Shown: positions 1 to 8,378 of the stretch, piece after piece
Layout: each line of letters opens with the position of its first letter
Position numbering within the stretch: position 1 is the stretch's first letter
Source: Comamonas sp. B21-038
GTDB lineage: Bacteria; Pseudomonadota; Gammaproteobacteria; Burkholderiales; Burkholderiaceae_C
Assembly (NCBI RefSeq): GCF_022387135.1
Contig: NZ_CP092462.1
Location: 3,224,001-3,288,000 of the forward strand
DNA: 64,000 nt
Direction: 5' to 3'
Notes under the pieces: model-generated
Database searches by the model: none
What the model was told of the DNA's origin: nothing
The model's input: the letters and a program-made list of their open reading frames with translations, nothing else
Translations under genes and position numbers: made by a program

Positions 1-410
1 TGTCCGAGGACGAGATCCAGAAGATGGTCAAGGACGCCGAGCTGAACGCGGCCGACGACAAGAAGAAGCTGGAGCTGGTGCAGGCGCGCAACCAGGGCGA
101 AGCCGCCGTGCACAGCGTCAAGAAGAGCCTGGGTGAGCATGGCGACAAGCTCGATGCCGCTGAGAAGTCGGCCATCGACACCGCAGTGCAGGCGCTGGAA
201 GAAGCGCTGAAGACCGAGGACAAGGACGCCATCGAAGCCAAGACCACGGCCTTGATGACCGCCAGCCAGAAGCTGGGCGAGAAGGTGTATGCCGACGCCC
301 AGGCCGCACAGGCGGGCGCCGCCGGTGCAGCAGCGGGTGGCGCAGCCGGTGCAGCGGCAGCCGATGACAACGTCGTCGATGCCGAAGTCAAGGAAGTGAA
401 GAAGGACTAA
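1..410 (+). CDS. dnaK: Chaperone DnaK (Hsp70), C-terminal fragment
   Basis: This is the 3' end of dnaK, cut by the window start; the frame is open from base 3. The visible part is the helical lid of the Hsp70 substrate-binding domain (charged residues, motif [20 protein letters not shown]). It is followed by a Gly/Ala-rich linker (AGAAGAAAGGAAGAAAA) and an acidic tail ending [11 protein letters not shown], the usual DnaK C-terminus that helps bind substrates and co-chaperones. DnaK acts in the cytoplasm with DnaJ and GrpE in ATP-driven protein folding. dnaJ follows on the same strand, but a small gene and a terminator-like hairpin lie between. Identity is certain; only about 135 residues are seen. 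Confidence 0.96.
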   Translation, partial: SEDEIQKMVKDAELNAADDKKKLELVQARNQGEAAVHSVKKSLGEHGDKLDAAEKSAIDTAVQALEEALKTEDKDAIEAKTTALMTASQKLGEKVYADAQAAQAGAAGAAAGGAAGAAAADDNVVDAEVKEVKKD

Positions 411-450
411 ACGCCTTCCGACGGGCCTGGAGCCAGCCGCTGCCAAGCAC

Positions 451-490
451 CCATGCCGGAGTTCGCATCGCCGCACTCCGGCATGGCTTT
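451..490 (+). terminator. Terminator-like hairpin after dnaK
   Basis: A perfect 12-bp stem (CCATGCCGGAGT at 451-462 with ACTCCGGCATGG at 475-486) has a 12-nt loop and is followed by CTTTTCTG. It starts 41 bases after the dnaK stop. The T-tract is short, so termination may be partial. It suggests that dnaJ transcription is at least partly uncoupled from dnaK. Confidence 0.7.
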
Positions 491-583
491 TCTGCAGCAT
501 CGCTCTTTCCCCGGCCGCCCGCAACCGCGGCCGGGTCAACGCAGACCCCGTCTCTCATTCATGCAAGCATCCAAAGGCACACG

Positions 584-925
584 ATGACATCTACCACAGC
601 ACCTGCGACCGACGCACTGCATGTTGCAGAGCTCAGCCGTGTCAACCAGAAGATCACCGATGGCGCGGCAGACCTGCCCGCCGTCACGCTCAAGGACGGC
701 AGCCGGGTGCAGACCGGCACCGTGGCCACGATGCTCTACAACATCGCTCTCTACAATGCCGGCGAGCGCGGTGCCGTCGAAGCAGAGCTGAAGATGGCGA
801 TCCCCACGCTGTTCAAGGTGGGGTTGTTTGAGCTATTTCCACCGCAGCAATGGATTGACGGCGACAATCCCGGCCGCAGCTTTGTGGGCACACATGCCCG
901 GGCGTACCTGAACGCCGCTGGTTAA
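584..925 (+). CDS. Conserved hypothetical protein between dnaK and dnaJ
   Basis: A 113-residue protein that I do not recognise with confidence. No signal peptide, membrane segment or metal motif is visible. The middle reads like a compact conserved domain (VTLKDGSRVQTGTVATMLYN, then AIPTLFKVGLFELFP and NPGRSFVGTHAR), which suggests a real folded protein, perhaps one of the small DUF families. The gene lies after the dnaK hairpin, and its stop is 24 bases before the dnaJ ATG, so it is probably co-transcribed with dnaJ. Position alone does not prove a chaperone role. Codon use looks like that of the neighbours. Confidence 0.7.
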   Translation: MTSTTAPATDALHVAELSRVNQKITDGAADLPAVTLKDGSRVQTGTVATMLYNIALYNAGERGAVEAELKMAIPTLFKVGLFELFPPQQWIDGDNPGRSFVGTHARAYLNAAG

Positions 926-949
926 TTACCCACAGAATTGAAGAACACC

Positions 950-2080
950 ATGTCCAAACGCGATTACTACGAAGTCCTCGGCGTGAGCAAATCCGCCACG
1001 GAAGTCGACATCAAGACGGCCTACCGCAAGATGGCCATGAAATACCACCCCGACCGCAACCAGGGCGACAAGGCCAAGGAAGCGGAGGAAAAGTTCAAGG
1101 AGTGCAAAGAAGCCTACGAAATGCTCTCCGACAGCCAGAAGCGCAGTGCCTACGACCAGTACGGGCACGCCGGCGTCGACCCCAACATGCGGTCGGGCAT
1201 GGGCGGCGAGGGCTTTGGTGGTTTTGCCGAATCGTTTGGCGACATCTTTGGCGAAATGTTCGGCGGCGGGCGCCGTGGTGGTGGTGGCCCCCAGGTCTAC
1301 CGGGGCAACGACCTGTCCTACGCGATGGACATCAGCCTCGAAGAGGCGGCTGCGGGCAAGAACGCGCAAATCAAGATTCCCTCCTGGGACGAGTGCGACA
1401 CCTGCCACGGCAGCGGCGCCAAGCCCGGCACCCAGGTCAAGACCTGCAGCACCTGCCACGGCAGCGGCCAGGTCCAGATGCGCCAGGGCTTTTTCGCGGT
1501 GCAGCAAACCTGCCCGCACTGCCGAGGCACCGGCAAGATCATTCCTGAGCCTTGCACCAGCTGCCACGGCCAGGGCCGCACCAAGTCGCAAAAGACCTTG
1601 GAAGTGAGCATCCCCGCCGGTATCGACGACGGCATGCGCATTCGCTCGACCGGCGATGGCGAACCCGGCCAGAATGGCGGCCCGCCCGGCGACCTGTACA
1701 TCGAGATCCGCGTGCGCAAGCACGAGGTGTTCGAGCGCGATGGTGATGACCTGCACTGCGAGGTGCCCGTCAGCATGGTCACTGCCGCCTTGGGCGGCGA
1801 GATTGAAGTGCCCACCTTGAGCGGCAAGGCTGCGATCGACATCCCCGAGGGCACCCAGACCGGCAAGCAGTTCCGCCTGCGCGGCAAGGGCATCAAGGGC
1901 GTGCGCGCCAGCTACCCCGGTGACTTGTATGTGCACATCGTCGTCGAGACGCCCGTCAAGCTCACCGAGCACCAGCGCAAGCTGCTCAAGGAGCTCGATG
2001 AGTCGCTGAAAAAGGGCGGCGCCAAGCACACGCCCAATAACCAGTCCTGGGCCGACCGCCTCAAGAACCTGTTCACCTGA
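950..2080 (+). CDS. dnaJ: Chaperone protein DnaJ (Hsp40)
   Basis: A 376-residue class I J-protein that stimulates the DnaK ATPase and delivers unfolded clients. The J domain occupies residues 1-70 with the HPD motif (KYHPDRNQG). A Gly/Phe-rich linker follows ([20 protein letters not shown]). Four CxxCxGxG zinc repeats are intact: [24 protein letters not shown] and CTSCHGQG. The C-terminal substrate-binding domains follow, ending [11 protein letters not shown] chose ATG 950 ([11 protein letters not shown]) over an in-frame TTG at 938 because family members start there. Length matches the family. Two hairpins follow the stop. Confidence 0.97.
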   Translation: MSKRDYYEVLGVSKSATEVDIKTAYRKMAMKYHPDRNQGDKAKEAEEKFKECKEAYEMLSDSQKRSAYDQYGHAGVDPNMRSGMGGEGFGGFAESFGDIFGEMFGGGRRGGGGPQVYRGNDLSYAMDISLEEAAAGKNAQIKIPSWDECDTCHGSGAKPGTQVKTCSTCHGSGQVQMRQGFFAVQQTCPHCRGTGKIIPEPCTSCHGQGRTKSQKTLEVSIPAGIDDGMRIRSTGDGEPGQNGGPPGDLYIEIRVRKHEVFERDGDDLHCEVPVSMVTAALGGEIEVPTLSGKAAIDIPEGTQTGKQFRLRGKGIKGVRASYPGDLYVHIVVETPVKLTEHQRKLLKELDESLKKGGAKHTPNNQSWADRLKNLFT

Positions 2081-2090
2081 TCAAGCAAAG

Positions 2091-2151
2091 CGCCGCATCC
2101 CTCCGATGCGGCGTCTCTTGTGCCAAGCACCAGCCTCGCTGGTGCTTTTTT
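2091..2151 (+). terminator. Two tandem hairpins ending the dnaJ transcript
   Basis: The first hairpin pairs CGCCGCATC (2091-2099) with GATGCGGCG (2105-2113) and is followed by TCTCTTG. The second pairs AGCACCAGC (2126-2134) with GCTGGTGCT (2138-2146) and runs into six T residues. The second is a canonical intrinsic terminator and sits between convergent genes. Confidence 0.85.
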
Positions 2152-2168
2152 CATGGCCGTTGCGCGCC

Positions 2169-3158
2169 TCAGTCCTGGGTTGCTGCCTGGTTTGCAGCCT
2201 GCGCCCGGGCAGCGCTGCGGCGCATCCAGCGCCGGATGGCGAAGCGCAGCGGCAGTAGCACCACCAGGGCCAGCGCCAGCAACCAGGGCAGCGCTTGCGC
2301 GGCAGTCAGAATCAGTGACTGCACGCTGCGCGTCAGGCCATCCCAGCTGCGTTGCCAGGTTTGCTGCCAGGGGCTGTAGGTGCCACTGACGATCGCGCGT
2401 GCGGGCTGGAACCGCATCTGCACGAACTGCTTGGCAGTATCGCGCTGCAGCAGCGCACGGTGGGTGTTGGCCGCATCGATCTCGGCCTGCACCTGCGAGA
2501 GCGTATCGCGGATGGCCATCAGATCCTGCAGGCTGCGTTTGACATTCTTCTCCAGCATCAGCGCGCGCAGGCTGTCGCGGTATTCGGTCCGGTTCTTGAT
2601 TTGCGCCTCCACGTCCACCACCTCATAGGTCTTGTCCTCGGTCGTGGTCTGGTGGTTGAGCACCCGGGCGCCGGCGCCCAGCGACGAGGTCAGCGCAGCA
2701 AAGTCCTGGGGGCTGACCCGCATCGCCAGCATGGCCTCGGCAGCCGACTGCGGGGTTTCGCGCCGCAGCTGCGAGCCCTCGACATAGCAGTCCAGCCGCT
2801 CGCAGCGCGCCTTGACCTCTTCCCACAGCCCCGCCAAATCGGCAGCAGGCGTCTCCACCTGGATGCGGTGGCTGATCGCCAAAAAGCGCGCGCTGGGCGC
2901 GGCCGCACCGCCCTGCCCCATGGCCATATCGGCGGCGGGCGCCATCTCCATGCTGGCCATCTTGCCCGCGGAGCGCGCCGCCATCGGCGCTGCCGGTGCA
3001 GGTGCAGCCGGGGCCGCCAGTTGCACTTCAGCGGGCGGCGCGCTCTGCCCGGCATCTGGCGAGCAGCCGGCCAGCAACGCGGCCACCGCGATGGCAATGG
3101 CCGCCAGGCCACCCGAAAGCGCATTGAACAGGCCAGAAGAAGGGGAGCGAGAAAACAT
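2169..3158 (-). CDS. DUF4349 domain lipoprotein
   Basis: A 329-residue membrane-anchored protein of the DUF4349 family; its molecular function is unknown. The N-terminus has a hydrophobic segment ending in a lipobox (ALLAGC, Cys about residue 32). An Ala/Pro/Met-rich spacer follows to about residue 90. The DUF4349 core has the typical TTTEDKTYEVVDVEAQIKNR stretch and a predicted coiled coil (LMAIRDTLSQVQAEIDAANT). A C-terminal transmembrane helix (ALPWLLALALVVLLPL) is followed by a basic tail RRWMRRSAARA. Lipid anchor plus C-terminal helix suggests a periplasmic coiled-coil protein fixed at both ends. It converges on dnaJ. Confidence 0.85.
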   Translation of the reverse strand: MFSRSPSSGLFNALSGGLAAIAIAVAALLAGCSPDAGQSAPPAEVQLAAPAAPAPAAPMAARSAGKMASMEMAPAADMAMGQGGAAAPSARFLAISHRIQVETPAADLAGLWEEVKARCERLDCYVEGSQLRRETPQSAAEAMLAMRVSPQDFAALTSSLGAGARVLNHQTTTEDKTYEVVDVEAQIKNRTEYRDSLRALMLEKNVKRSLQDLMAIRDTLSQVQAEIDAANTHRALLQRDTAKQFVQMRFQPARAIVSGTYSPWQQTWQRSWDGLTRSVQSLILTAAQALPWLLALALVVLLPLRFAIRRWMRRSAARAQAANQAATQD

Positions 3159-3401
3159 CGGTCATTCCGTTTCTAGAGCATCGCTGCTTGCGATGTCTGC
3201 TCAATCGCTGTGGGCCTGCCGAATGGGGTCAAACCTTTACAAAAACGAACATCTTCCGCGCCAGCGGGCGAAAAATCCTGGTTGGGGGCCTAGCTACGTT
3301 TTCATGCAAATGACACATCAGCCATCGTCATTCGCGATACCAGTTGCGCTATTTGCCTATAAAATGGCTGCTGATTTCTAAAAACACGATACCTCCCCGC
3401 C

Positions 3402-4400
3402 ATGAAAAGCTCAGAGCGCAGTTTTGCGCGCCGCATTGACCTGACCTCGCTCCAGCTGTTTGTGGCGGTGTGCGAGCTGGGCAGCATTGGCCGGGCGGCG
3501 GAGCGGGAGTTCATTGCAGCGTCGGCTGTCAGCAAGCGGCTGTCGGACCTGGAAACGGCCGTCGACACCCAGCTGCTGTACCGCCACAGCCGGGGCGTCA
3601 CCTTGACGCCGGCCGGAGAGAGCCTGCTGCACCATGCACGCAATGTGCTGTTCGGGCTGGAGCGCATGCAAGGCGAGCTGAGTGAGTACGCCGATGGCGT
3701 GCGCGGCCATGTGCGCATCCATGCCAATATTTCCGCGATTGTGCAGTTTCTGCCAGAGGACCTGGGCCGCTTTGCGCGCGCACACAGCCAGATCAAGATC
3801 GACCTGCAGGAGCACCTGAGCGCGCAGGTGATCCAGGCCGTGCACGAAGGCACGGCCGATCTGGGCATCTGCAACCCCGATGCCGTCGCCAACACCGCCG
3901 AGCTTGATCTGCAGTCGCGCCCCTACCGCAGCGACCACCTGATGCTGGTCGTACCGCTGGACCATGCGCTGGCCCAGCGCAACACGATCAGCTTTGAAGA
4001 AGCGCTGGAGTGGGACATCGTCGGCCTGCAATCGGGCAGCAGCATCAGCCAGGCGATGCGCACGGCATCGGCCCAGCTGCGCCGGCCACTGCGCCAGCGC
4101 ATCCAGGTCACCAGCTTGGATGCCATGTGCCGCATGATCGACAACGGTCTGGGCATAGGCCTGCTGCCGGACCGCGCCTTTGCATTGATGCACGGCGTGG
4201 GCAACCTGCGCGGCATCCGCCTGGCCGACGCCTGGGCGCACCGCGAGCTGCGCCTGATGGCCCGCGATTTTGAGGCGCTGCCGGTGACCGCCCGCCTGCT
4301 GGTCGAGCACCTGAGCCCCCGGCCCGCCGATGAGGCCCAGGCCGCAGAGCAGCAGGACGCCGACATGGCCGCACACCTGCAGACCTTTGCCCATCTCTGA
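3402..4400 (+). CDS. LysR-family transcriptional regulator upstream of leuC
   Basis: A 332-residue LysR-type regulator. The N-terminal winged helix-turn-helix spans residues 10-70 (LQLFVAVCELGSIGRAAE, then SAVSKRLSDLE). The substrate-binding domain follows, and a Glu/Ala/Gln-rich tail lies at the end. The gene ends 49 bases before leuC on the same strand. A LysR gene in front of leuC is common in Comamonadaceae, but that it controls the leu genes is inferred. The ATG at 3402 follows an AT-rich region with a TATAAA-like box near 3358. Confidence 0.9.
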   Translation: MKSSERSFARRIDLTSLQLFVAVCELGSIGRAAEREFIAASAVSKRLSDLETAVDTQLLYRHSRGVTLTPAGESLLHHARNVLFGLERMQGELSEYADGVRGHVRIHANISAIVQFLPEDLGRFARAHSQIKIDLQEHLSAQVIQAVHEGTADLGICNPDAVANTAELDLQSRPYRSDHLMLVVPLDHALAQRNTISFEEALEWDIVGLQSGSSISQAMRTASAQLRRPLRQRIQVTSLDAMCRMIDNGLGIGLLPDRAFALMHGVGNLRGIRLADAWAHRELRLMARDFEALPVTARLLVEHLSPRPADEAQAAEQQDADMAAHLQTFAHL

Positions 4401-4449
4401 TATTTCGTATTAGCCCCTTGATGAGACCCTTGACCCAAAGAGAACCACG

Positions 4450-5874
4450 ATGACCGGACGCACCCTCTACGACAAGATTTTTGACGAGCACACCATCCAC
4501 ACCGAAGAGGATGGCACCGCCGTGCTGTATATCGACCGCCATCTGGTGCACGAAGTCACCAGCCCCCAGGCGTTCGAAGGGCTGCGCATGGCGGGCCGCA
4601 AGCTCTGGCGTGTCAGCTCCGTGGTCGCCACCGCCGACCACAACACGCCCACCACCGGCTGGGAGCGCGGCTATGACGGCATCGAGGACCCGATCAGCAA
4701 GGAGCAGATCGTCACCTTGAACGACAACATCGGCGAATTCGGCGCAGCCGCCTTCTTCCCGTTCATGGACAAGGGCCAGGGCATCGTCCACGTGATGGGG
4801 CCTGAGCAAGGCGCCACCCTGCCCGGCATGACCGTCGTCTGCGGCGACAGCCACACCAGCACCCATGGCGCCTTCGGCGCGCTGGCCCACGGCATCGGCA
4901 CCTCCGAGGTCGAGCACGTGATGGCCACCCAGACCCTGCTGGCCAAAAAGGCCAAGAACATGCTGATCAAGGTCGATGGCAAGGTGGCCCCCGGCGTGAC
5001 CGCCAAGGACATTGTGCTGGCCATCATCGGCCGCATCGGCACCGCAGGCGGCACCGGCTACACGATCGAGTTCGCCGGCTCGGCCATCCGTGACCTGTCC
5101 ATCGAAGGCCGCATGACGGTCTGCAACATGGCGATTGAAGCTGGTGCCCGCGCCGGCCTCGTGGCCGTGGACAGCAAGACCATCGACTATGTCAAGGGCC
5201 GCCCGCTGGCGCCCACCGGCGTGGAATGGGACCAGGCCGTCAGCTACTGGAAGACCTTGCACTCCGATGTCGATGCCAAGTTCGACACCGTGGTCACCTT
5301 GCGCGCCGAAGACATTGTTCCGCAGGTCACCTGGGGCACCAGCCCCGAGATGGTGCTGGGCGTCGATGCGACCGTACCCGATCCAGACAAGGAAAAGGAC
5401 CCGAACAAGCGCGGCGCCATCGAGCGGGCACTGACCTACATGAACCTGGAGCCAGGCAAGCCGATCAACGACATCTTCGTCGACAAGGTGTTCATCGGCA
5501 GCTGCACCAACAGCCGCATCGAGGACATGCGCGAAGCCGCAGCCGTCATCAAGAAGCTGGGCCAGAAAGTGGCCAAGAATGTGAAGCTCGCGATGGTGGT
5601 GCCCGGATCGGGCCTGGTCAAGGCCCAGGCCGAGGCCGAAGGCCTGGACCAGATCTTCACCGCCGCCGGTTTTGAGTGGCGCGAGCCCGGTTGCTCGATG
5701 TGCCTGGCGATGAACGCCGACCGCCTGGAGCCCGGCGAGCGCTGTGCATCGACCAGCAACCGCAACTTCGAAGGCCGCCAGGGCGCCGGTGGCCGCACCC
5801 ACCTGGTCAGCCCCGCGATGGCTGCAGCCGCTGCGGTGCACGGCCACTTTGTGGATATCCGCCGTTTTGCATGA
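4450..5874 (+). CDS. leuC: 3-isopropylmalate dehydratase, large subunit LeuC
   Basis: A 474-residue aconitase-family large subunit. With LeuD it isomerises 2-isopropylmalate to 3-isopropylmalate, the second step of leucine biosynthesis, in the cytoplasm. The [4Fe-4S] cysteine ligands are visible in [13 protein letters not shown] and in [31 protein letters not shown] and the closing [11 protein letters not shown] region are also typical. Length is normal. It opens a leuC - small lipoprotein - leuD - leuB cluster. The partner gene leuD is frameshifted in this sequence, so a working LeuCD enzyme is in doubt unless that is an error. Confidence 0.97.
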   Translation: MTGRTLYDKIFDEHTIHTEEDGTAVLYIDRHLVHEVTSPQAFEGLRMAGRKLWRVSSVVATADHNTPTTGWERGYDGIEDPISKEQIVTLNDNIGEFGAAAFFPFMDKGQGIVHVMGPEQGATLPGMTVVCGDSHTSTHGAFGALAHGIGTSEVEHVMATQTLLAKKAKNMLIKVDGKVAPGVTAKDIVLAIIGRIGTAGGTGYTIEFAGSAIRDLSIEGRMTVCNMAIEAGARAGLVAVDSKTIDYVKGRPLAPTGVEWDQAVSYWKTLHSDVDAKFDTVVTLRAEDIVPQVTWGTSPEMVLGVDATVPDPDKEKDPNKRGAIERALTYMNLEPGKPINDIFVDKVFIGSCTNSRIEDMREAAAVIKKLGQKVAKNVKLAMVVPGSGLVKAQAEAEGLDQIFTAAGFEWREPGCSMCLAMNADRLEPGERCASTSNRNFEGRQGAGGRTHLVSPAMAAAAAVHGHFVDIRRFA

Positions 5875-5890
5875 CCCCAGGAGCCCTGCG

Positions 5891-6016
5891 ATGAAAACCC
5901 GTTTTGCCTTCATCACCATCGTGCTCGCCGCGCTGCTGTCGGGCTGCAACACCGTCCACGGCATTGGCCAGGATGTGCAGGGGGCGGGCAACGCCATCTC
6001 TCGCGCAGCACGCTAA
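5891..6016 (+). CDS. Entericidin-type small lipoprotein
   Basis: A 41-residue lipoprotein precursor that starts at ATG 5891, 16 bases after the leuC stop. It has a Lys/Arg n-region (MKTR), a hydrophobic core and the lipobox LLSGC, giving a mature peptide of about 23 residues (CNTVHGIGQDVQGAGNAIS). This pattern matches the entericidin A/B (EcnA/EcnB) family, membrane lipoproteins first described as an antidote/toxin pair in enterics. There is a single copy and no second partner. Its place inside the leucine cluster appears to be a family habit in Comamonadaceae; why is unknown. The family is clear, the function is not. Confidence 0.85.
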   Translation: MKTRFAFITIVLAALLSGCNTVHGIGQDVQGAGNAISRAAR

Positions 6017-6078
6017 ACCATCACTCATACCGCTGCCCCCGCTCAGTCCATGAATGCGGGCAGCCCAAAGGCTAGAAC

Positions 6079-6740
6079 ATGCAGAAATTCACCATCCACA
6101 CCGGCCTCGTGGCACCCATGGACCGCGAGAACGTCGACACCGACGCCATCATTCCAAGCAGTTTCTCAAGTCGATCAAGAAGACCGGCTTTGGCGTCAAT
6201 GCGTTTGACGAATGGCGCTATCTGGACCAGCCCGGCCAGCCCGGCGTGCCCGAGTCGGCGCGCAAGCCCAACCCGGACTTCGTGCTCAACCAGCAGCGCT
6301 ACCAGGGTGCCAGCATCCTGATCGCCCGCAAGAACTTTGGCTGCGGCTCCAGCCGTGAGCACGCCCCCTGGGCGCTGGACCAGTTTGGCTTCCGCGCGAT
6401 CCTGGCACCCAGCTTTGCCGACATCTTCTTCAACAACTGCTTCAAGAACGGCCTGCTGCCCATCGTGCTGCCCGAGGCCACGATCGACATGCTGTTCAAC
6501 GAAGTCGCGGTGCACCCCGGCTACAGCCTGACCATCGACCTGGACCAGCAGGTCATCCTGCGTCCCGGCGGCGAAACCATCCCCTTCGATGTGATCGCCT
6601 TCCGCAAGTACTGCCTGCTCAACGGCTTTGACGACATTGGCCTGACCCTGCGCCACAAGGACAAGATCCAGGCCTATGAAGCCAACCGCCTGGCGACCAA
6701 GCCCTGGCTGGCGCACAGCCTGGTGCAAGCCAAGGCCTGA
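6079..6740 (+). pseudogene. leuD: 3-isopropylmalate dehydratase small subunit LeuD, frameshifted
   Basis: The start at ATG 6079 encodes [20 protein letters not shown] and then DAIIP, the normal LeuD N-terminus. After the CCA codon at 6154-6156 the frame shifts. The expected continuation [20 protein letters not shown] lies in the other frame and runs to 6740 with all usual features ([30 protein letters not shown]). CCAAGCAG should read CCAAAGCAG, so one A is missing at about 6156-6157. Apart from that the gene is full length (about 220 residues) and well conserved, as expected for a very recent lesion or a sequencing error. If real, it would cause leucine auxotrophy. Confidence 0.93.
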
Positions 6741-6819
6741 GTGCCGCGAGAGGCGGCTCACCGCCATCCCCGCTGCGCCCCACCGGGCGCGGCCCTGCCA
6801 TCCTGACTGAGAAAAAACC

Positions 6820-7887
6820 ATGAAAATCGCTGTATTGCCCGGAGACGGCATTGGTCCAGAAATCGTTGCAGAAGCCGTCAAGGTGCTCGACGCCCTGAAG
6901 CTGGACCTGCACCTGCAAAGCGCACCCGTCGGTGGCGCCGCCTATGAAGCCTCCGGCCACCCGCTGCCACCCGCCACGCTGGAGCTGGCCCAGGCATCGG
7001 ACGCGATCCTGTTTGGCGCCGTGGGCGACTGGAAGTACGACACGCTCGAGCGCGCACAGCGCCCCGAGCAAGCGATTCTGGGCCTGCGCAAGGCGCTGGG
7101 CCTGTTTGCCAACTTCCGCCCCGCGATCTGCTACAAGGAGCTGACCCACGCCTCCAGCCTCAAGCCTGAGCTGGTGTCCGGTCTCGATATCCTGATCATC
7201 CGCGAGCTGACGGGCGACATCTACTTCGGCCAGCCACGCGGCCGCCGCAGCGCACCGGACGGCCACTTCCCCGGCGCCGAAGAAGCGTTCGACACGATGC
7301 GCTACACCCGCCCCGAGATCGAGCGCATCGGCCATGTGGCCTTCCAGGCGGCGCAAAAGCGCAGCAAGCGCGTGACCAGCGTCGACAAGGCCAATGTGCT
7401 GGAGACCTTCCAGCTGTGGAAGGACGTGATGACCGAAGTGGGCAAGCAGTACCCCGATGTGCAGCTGGACCACATGTATGTCGACAACGCCGCGATGCAG
7501 CTGGTCAAGGAACCCAAGCGTTTCGACGTCGTCGTCACCGGCAATATGTTTGGCGACATCCTGAGCGACGAAGCCTCGATGCTGACCGGCTCGATCGGCA
7601 TGCTGCCCTCGGCCAGCCTGAACGACAAGAAGCAAGGCCTGTATGAGCCCAGCCACGGCTCGGCACCGGACATCGCCGGCAAGGGCGTCGCCAACCCGCT
7701 GGCCACCATCCTGTCGGCCGCGATGATGCTGCGCTTCAGCCTGGGCCAGGAAGCCGCTGCCCAGAAGATCGAGGCCGCTGTGCAAAAGGTGCTGGCCCAG
7801 GGCCTGCGCACGCCCGACATCTACAGCGAAGGCACGACCAAGGTCGGCACCCAGCAGATGGGCGATGCCGTGGTGGCCGCGCTATAA
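6820..7887 (+). CDS. leuB: 3-isopropylmalate dehydrogenase
   Basis: A 355-residue NAD-dependent beta-decarboxylating dehydrogenase. It converts 3-isopropylmalate to 2-oxoisocaproate, the third step specific to leucine synthesis. The start [15 protein letters not shown], the substrate region [15 protein letters not shown], the DKANVLE motif and the NAD-binding stretch [15 protein letters not shown] are all present. Length is normal. It follows leuD by 79 bases and is closed by an intrinsic terminator at 7916-7938, so the leu transcript probably ends here and asd is transcribed separately. Confidence 0.97.
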   Translation: MKIAVLPGDGIGPEIVAEAVKVLDALKLDLHLQSAPVGGAAYEASGHPLPPATLELAQASDAILFGAVGDWKYDTLERAQRPEQAILGLRKALGLFANFRPAICYKELTHASSLKPELVSGLDILIIRELTGDIYFGQPRGRRSAPDGHFPGAEEAFDTMRYTRPEIERIGHVAFQAAQKRSKRVTSVDKANVLETFQLWKDVMTEVGKQYPDVQLDHMYVDNAAMQLVKEPKRFDVVVTGNMFGDILSDEASMLTGSIGMLPSASLNDKKQGLYEPSHGSAPDIAGKGVANPLATILSAAMMLRFSLGQEAAAQKIEAAVQKVLAQGLRTPDIYSEGTTKVGTQQMGDAVVAAL

Positions 7888-7915
7888 GCAGCGGTCTTCA
7901 GCTTGCATCTCTGAC

Positions 7916-7938
7916 AGCGACCTGCGGGTCGCTTTTTT
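7916..7938 (+). terminator. Intrinsic terminator after leuB
   Basis: The stem AGCGACC/GGGTCGCT with a TGC loop (7916-7933) runs into TTTTTT, 28 bases after the leuB stop. It separates the leu cluster from the asd transcription unit. Confidence 0.85.
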
Positions 7939-8029
7939 GCGCCGGCGCAAGAACGATCCCCATCCACCGCGCAAACCCCGGCCCCGATTCAGCACCAAAA
8001 CGACGACAGAAGCACGGCTCGCTTTCGAC

Positions 8030-8167
8030 TTTGGTCATTTCGACGAATTAAAAAACCATAAATGGTCGAAAAATAGTTTTTAACGTCATATATGCATGCG
8101 CTTCGATGCGCCAGCACTCGAAATTTATAAAATTTCTTGCACAGGTTTTAAAAATTGGCGCTAGAAT
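8030..8167 (+). promoter_or_regulatory. AT-rich promoter region of asd
   Basis: This is a strikingly AT-rich stretch in a GC-rich genome. TTTCGAC (8038-8044) and GTCGAAA (8065-8071) form a perfect inverted repeat, and another TTTCGAC lies at 8023-8029. Downstream, TTGCAC (8137-8142) and TAGAAT (8162-8167) could be -35 and -10 boxes, though the 19-nt spacer is long. A start near 8174 would give a 5' leader of about 205 nt before asd. Confidence 0.5.
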
Positions 8168-8232
8168 AGCCTCCTATGTCTGCGCACCGCCCTATTTCTT
8201 GGCTGAACACCATCACCCCCATTGAGGCGGGT

Positions 8233-8283
8233 ATGGCTGCGCGCGCATACACATTCACAACCACCACGAAGATTACCGGCTGA
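8233..8283 (+). CDS. Putative threonine-rich leader peptide upstream of asd
   Basis: A 16-codon open frame, [16 protein letters not shown] then TGA. It has GAGG at 8224-8227, five bases before the ATG. Nine consecutive codons (T F T T T T K I T) hold six threonines with one Ile and one Lys. This recalls the Thr/Ile-rich leader peptide of the enterobacterial thr operon. It lies about 95 bases before asd, whose product is the branch-point intermediate for Thr, Met, Lys and Ile. The frame is also open from an upstream ATG at 8176, but that ATG has no Shine-Dalgarno. Function as an attenuation leader is inferred; I know of no description in this lineage. Confidence 0.6.
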   Translation: MAARAYTFTTTTKITG

Positions 8284-8332
8284 TCCAGCCTGGTTCGTCG
8301 TGCGCCTCCAACTGGCCGACGAGCCAGGCCCT
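8275..8332 (+). promoter_or_regulatory. asd: Candidate attenuator hairpins between leader peptide and asd
   Basis: Two structures share bases. The first pairs ACCGGCTG (8275-8282, the last leader codons) with CAGCC-GGT (8286-8294, one bulged T). The second is a 12-bp stem, CCTGGTTCGTCG (8289-8300) with CGACGAGCCAGG (8317-8328), one G-T pair. A third, CTGGC/GCCAG (8312-8316 with 8323-8327), also excludes the second. GCCCT (8328-8332) is complementary to AGGGC (8369-8373), the region just before the asd start. No T-run follows, so control of ribosome access may be likelier than intrinsic termination. Confidence 0.45.
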
Positions 8333-8378
8333 CAGCCCCCGTGGCATTTCCTTTCGTTTAGGTAGACAAGGGCGTTTT

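Noticed and set aside
926..2029. Long minus-strand open frame opposite dnaJ
   Set aside because: It is the antisense of dnaJ, kept open by high GC third positions; composition is low-complexity Ala/Val/Gly and no family motif appears.
4108..5997. 629-codon minus-strand frame over leuC
   Set aside because: leuC is certain on the plus strand; this frame has no recognisable domain.
7865..8083. 72-codon frame after leuB
   Set aside because: It overlaps the leuB end and the terminator and has no Shine-Dalgarno or conserved look.
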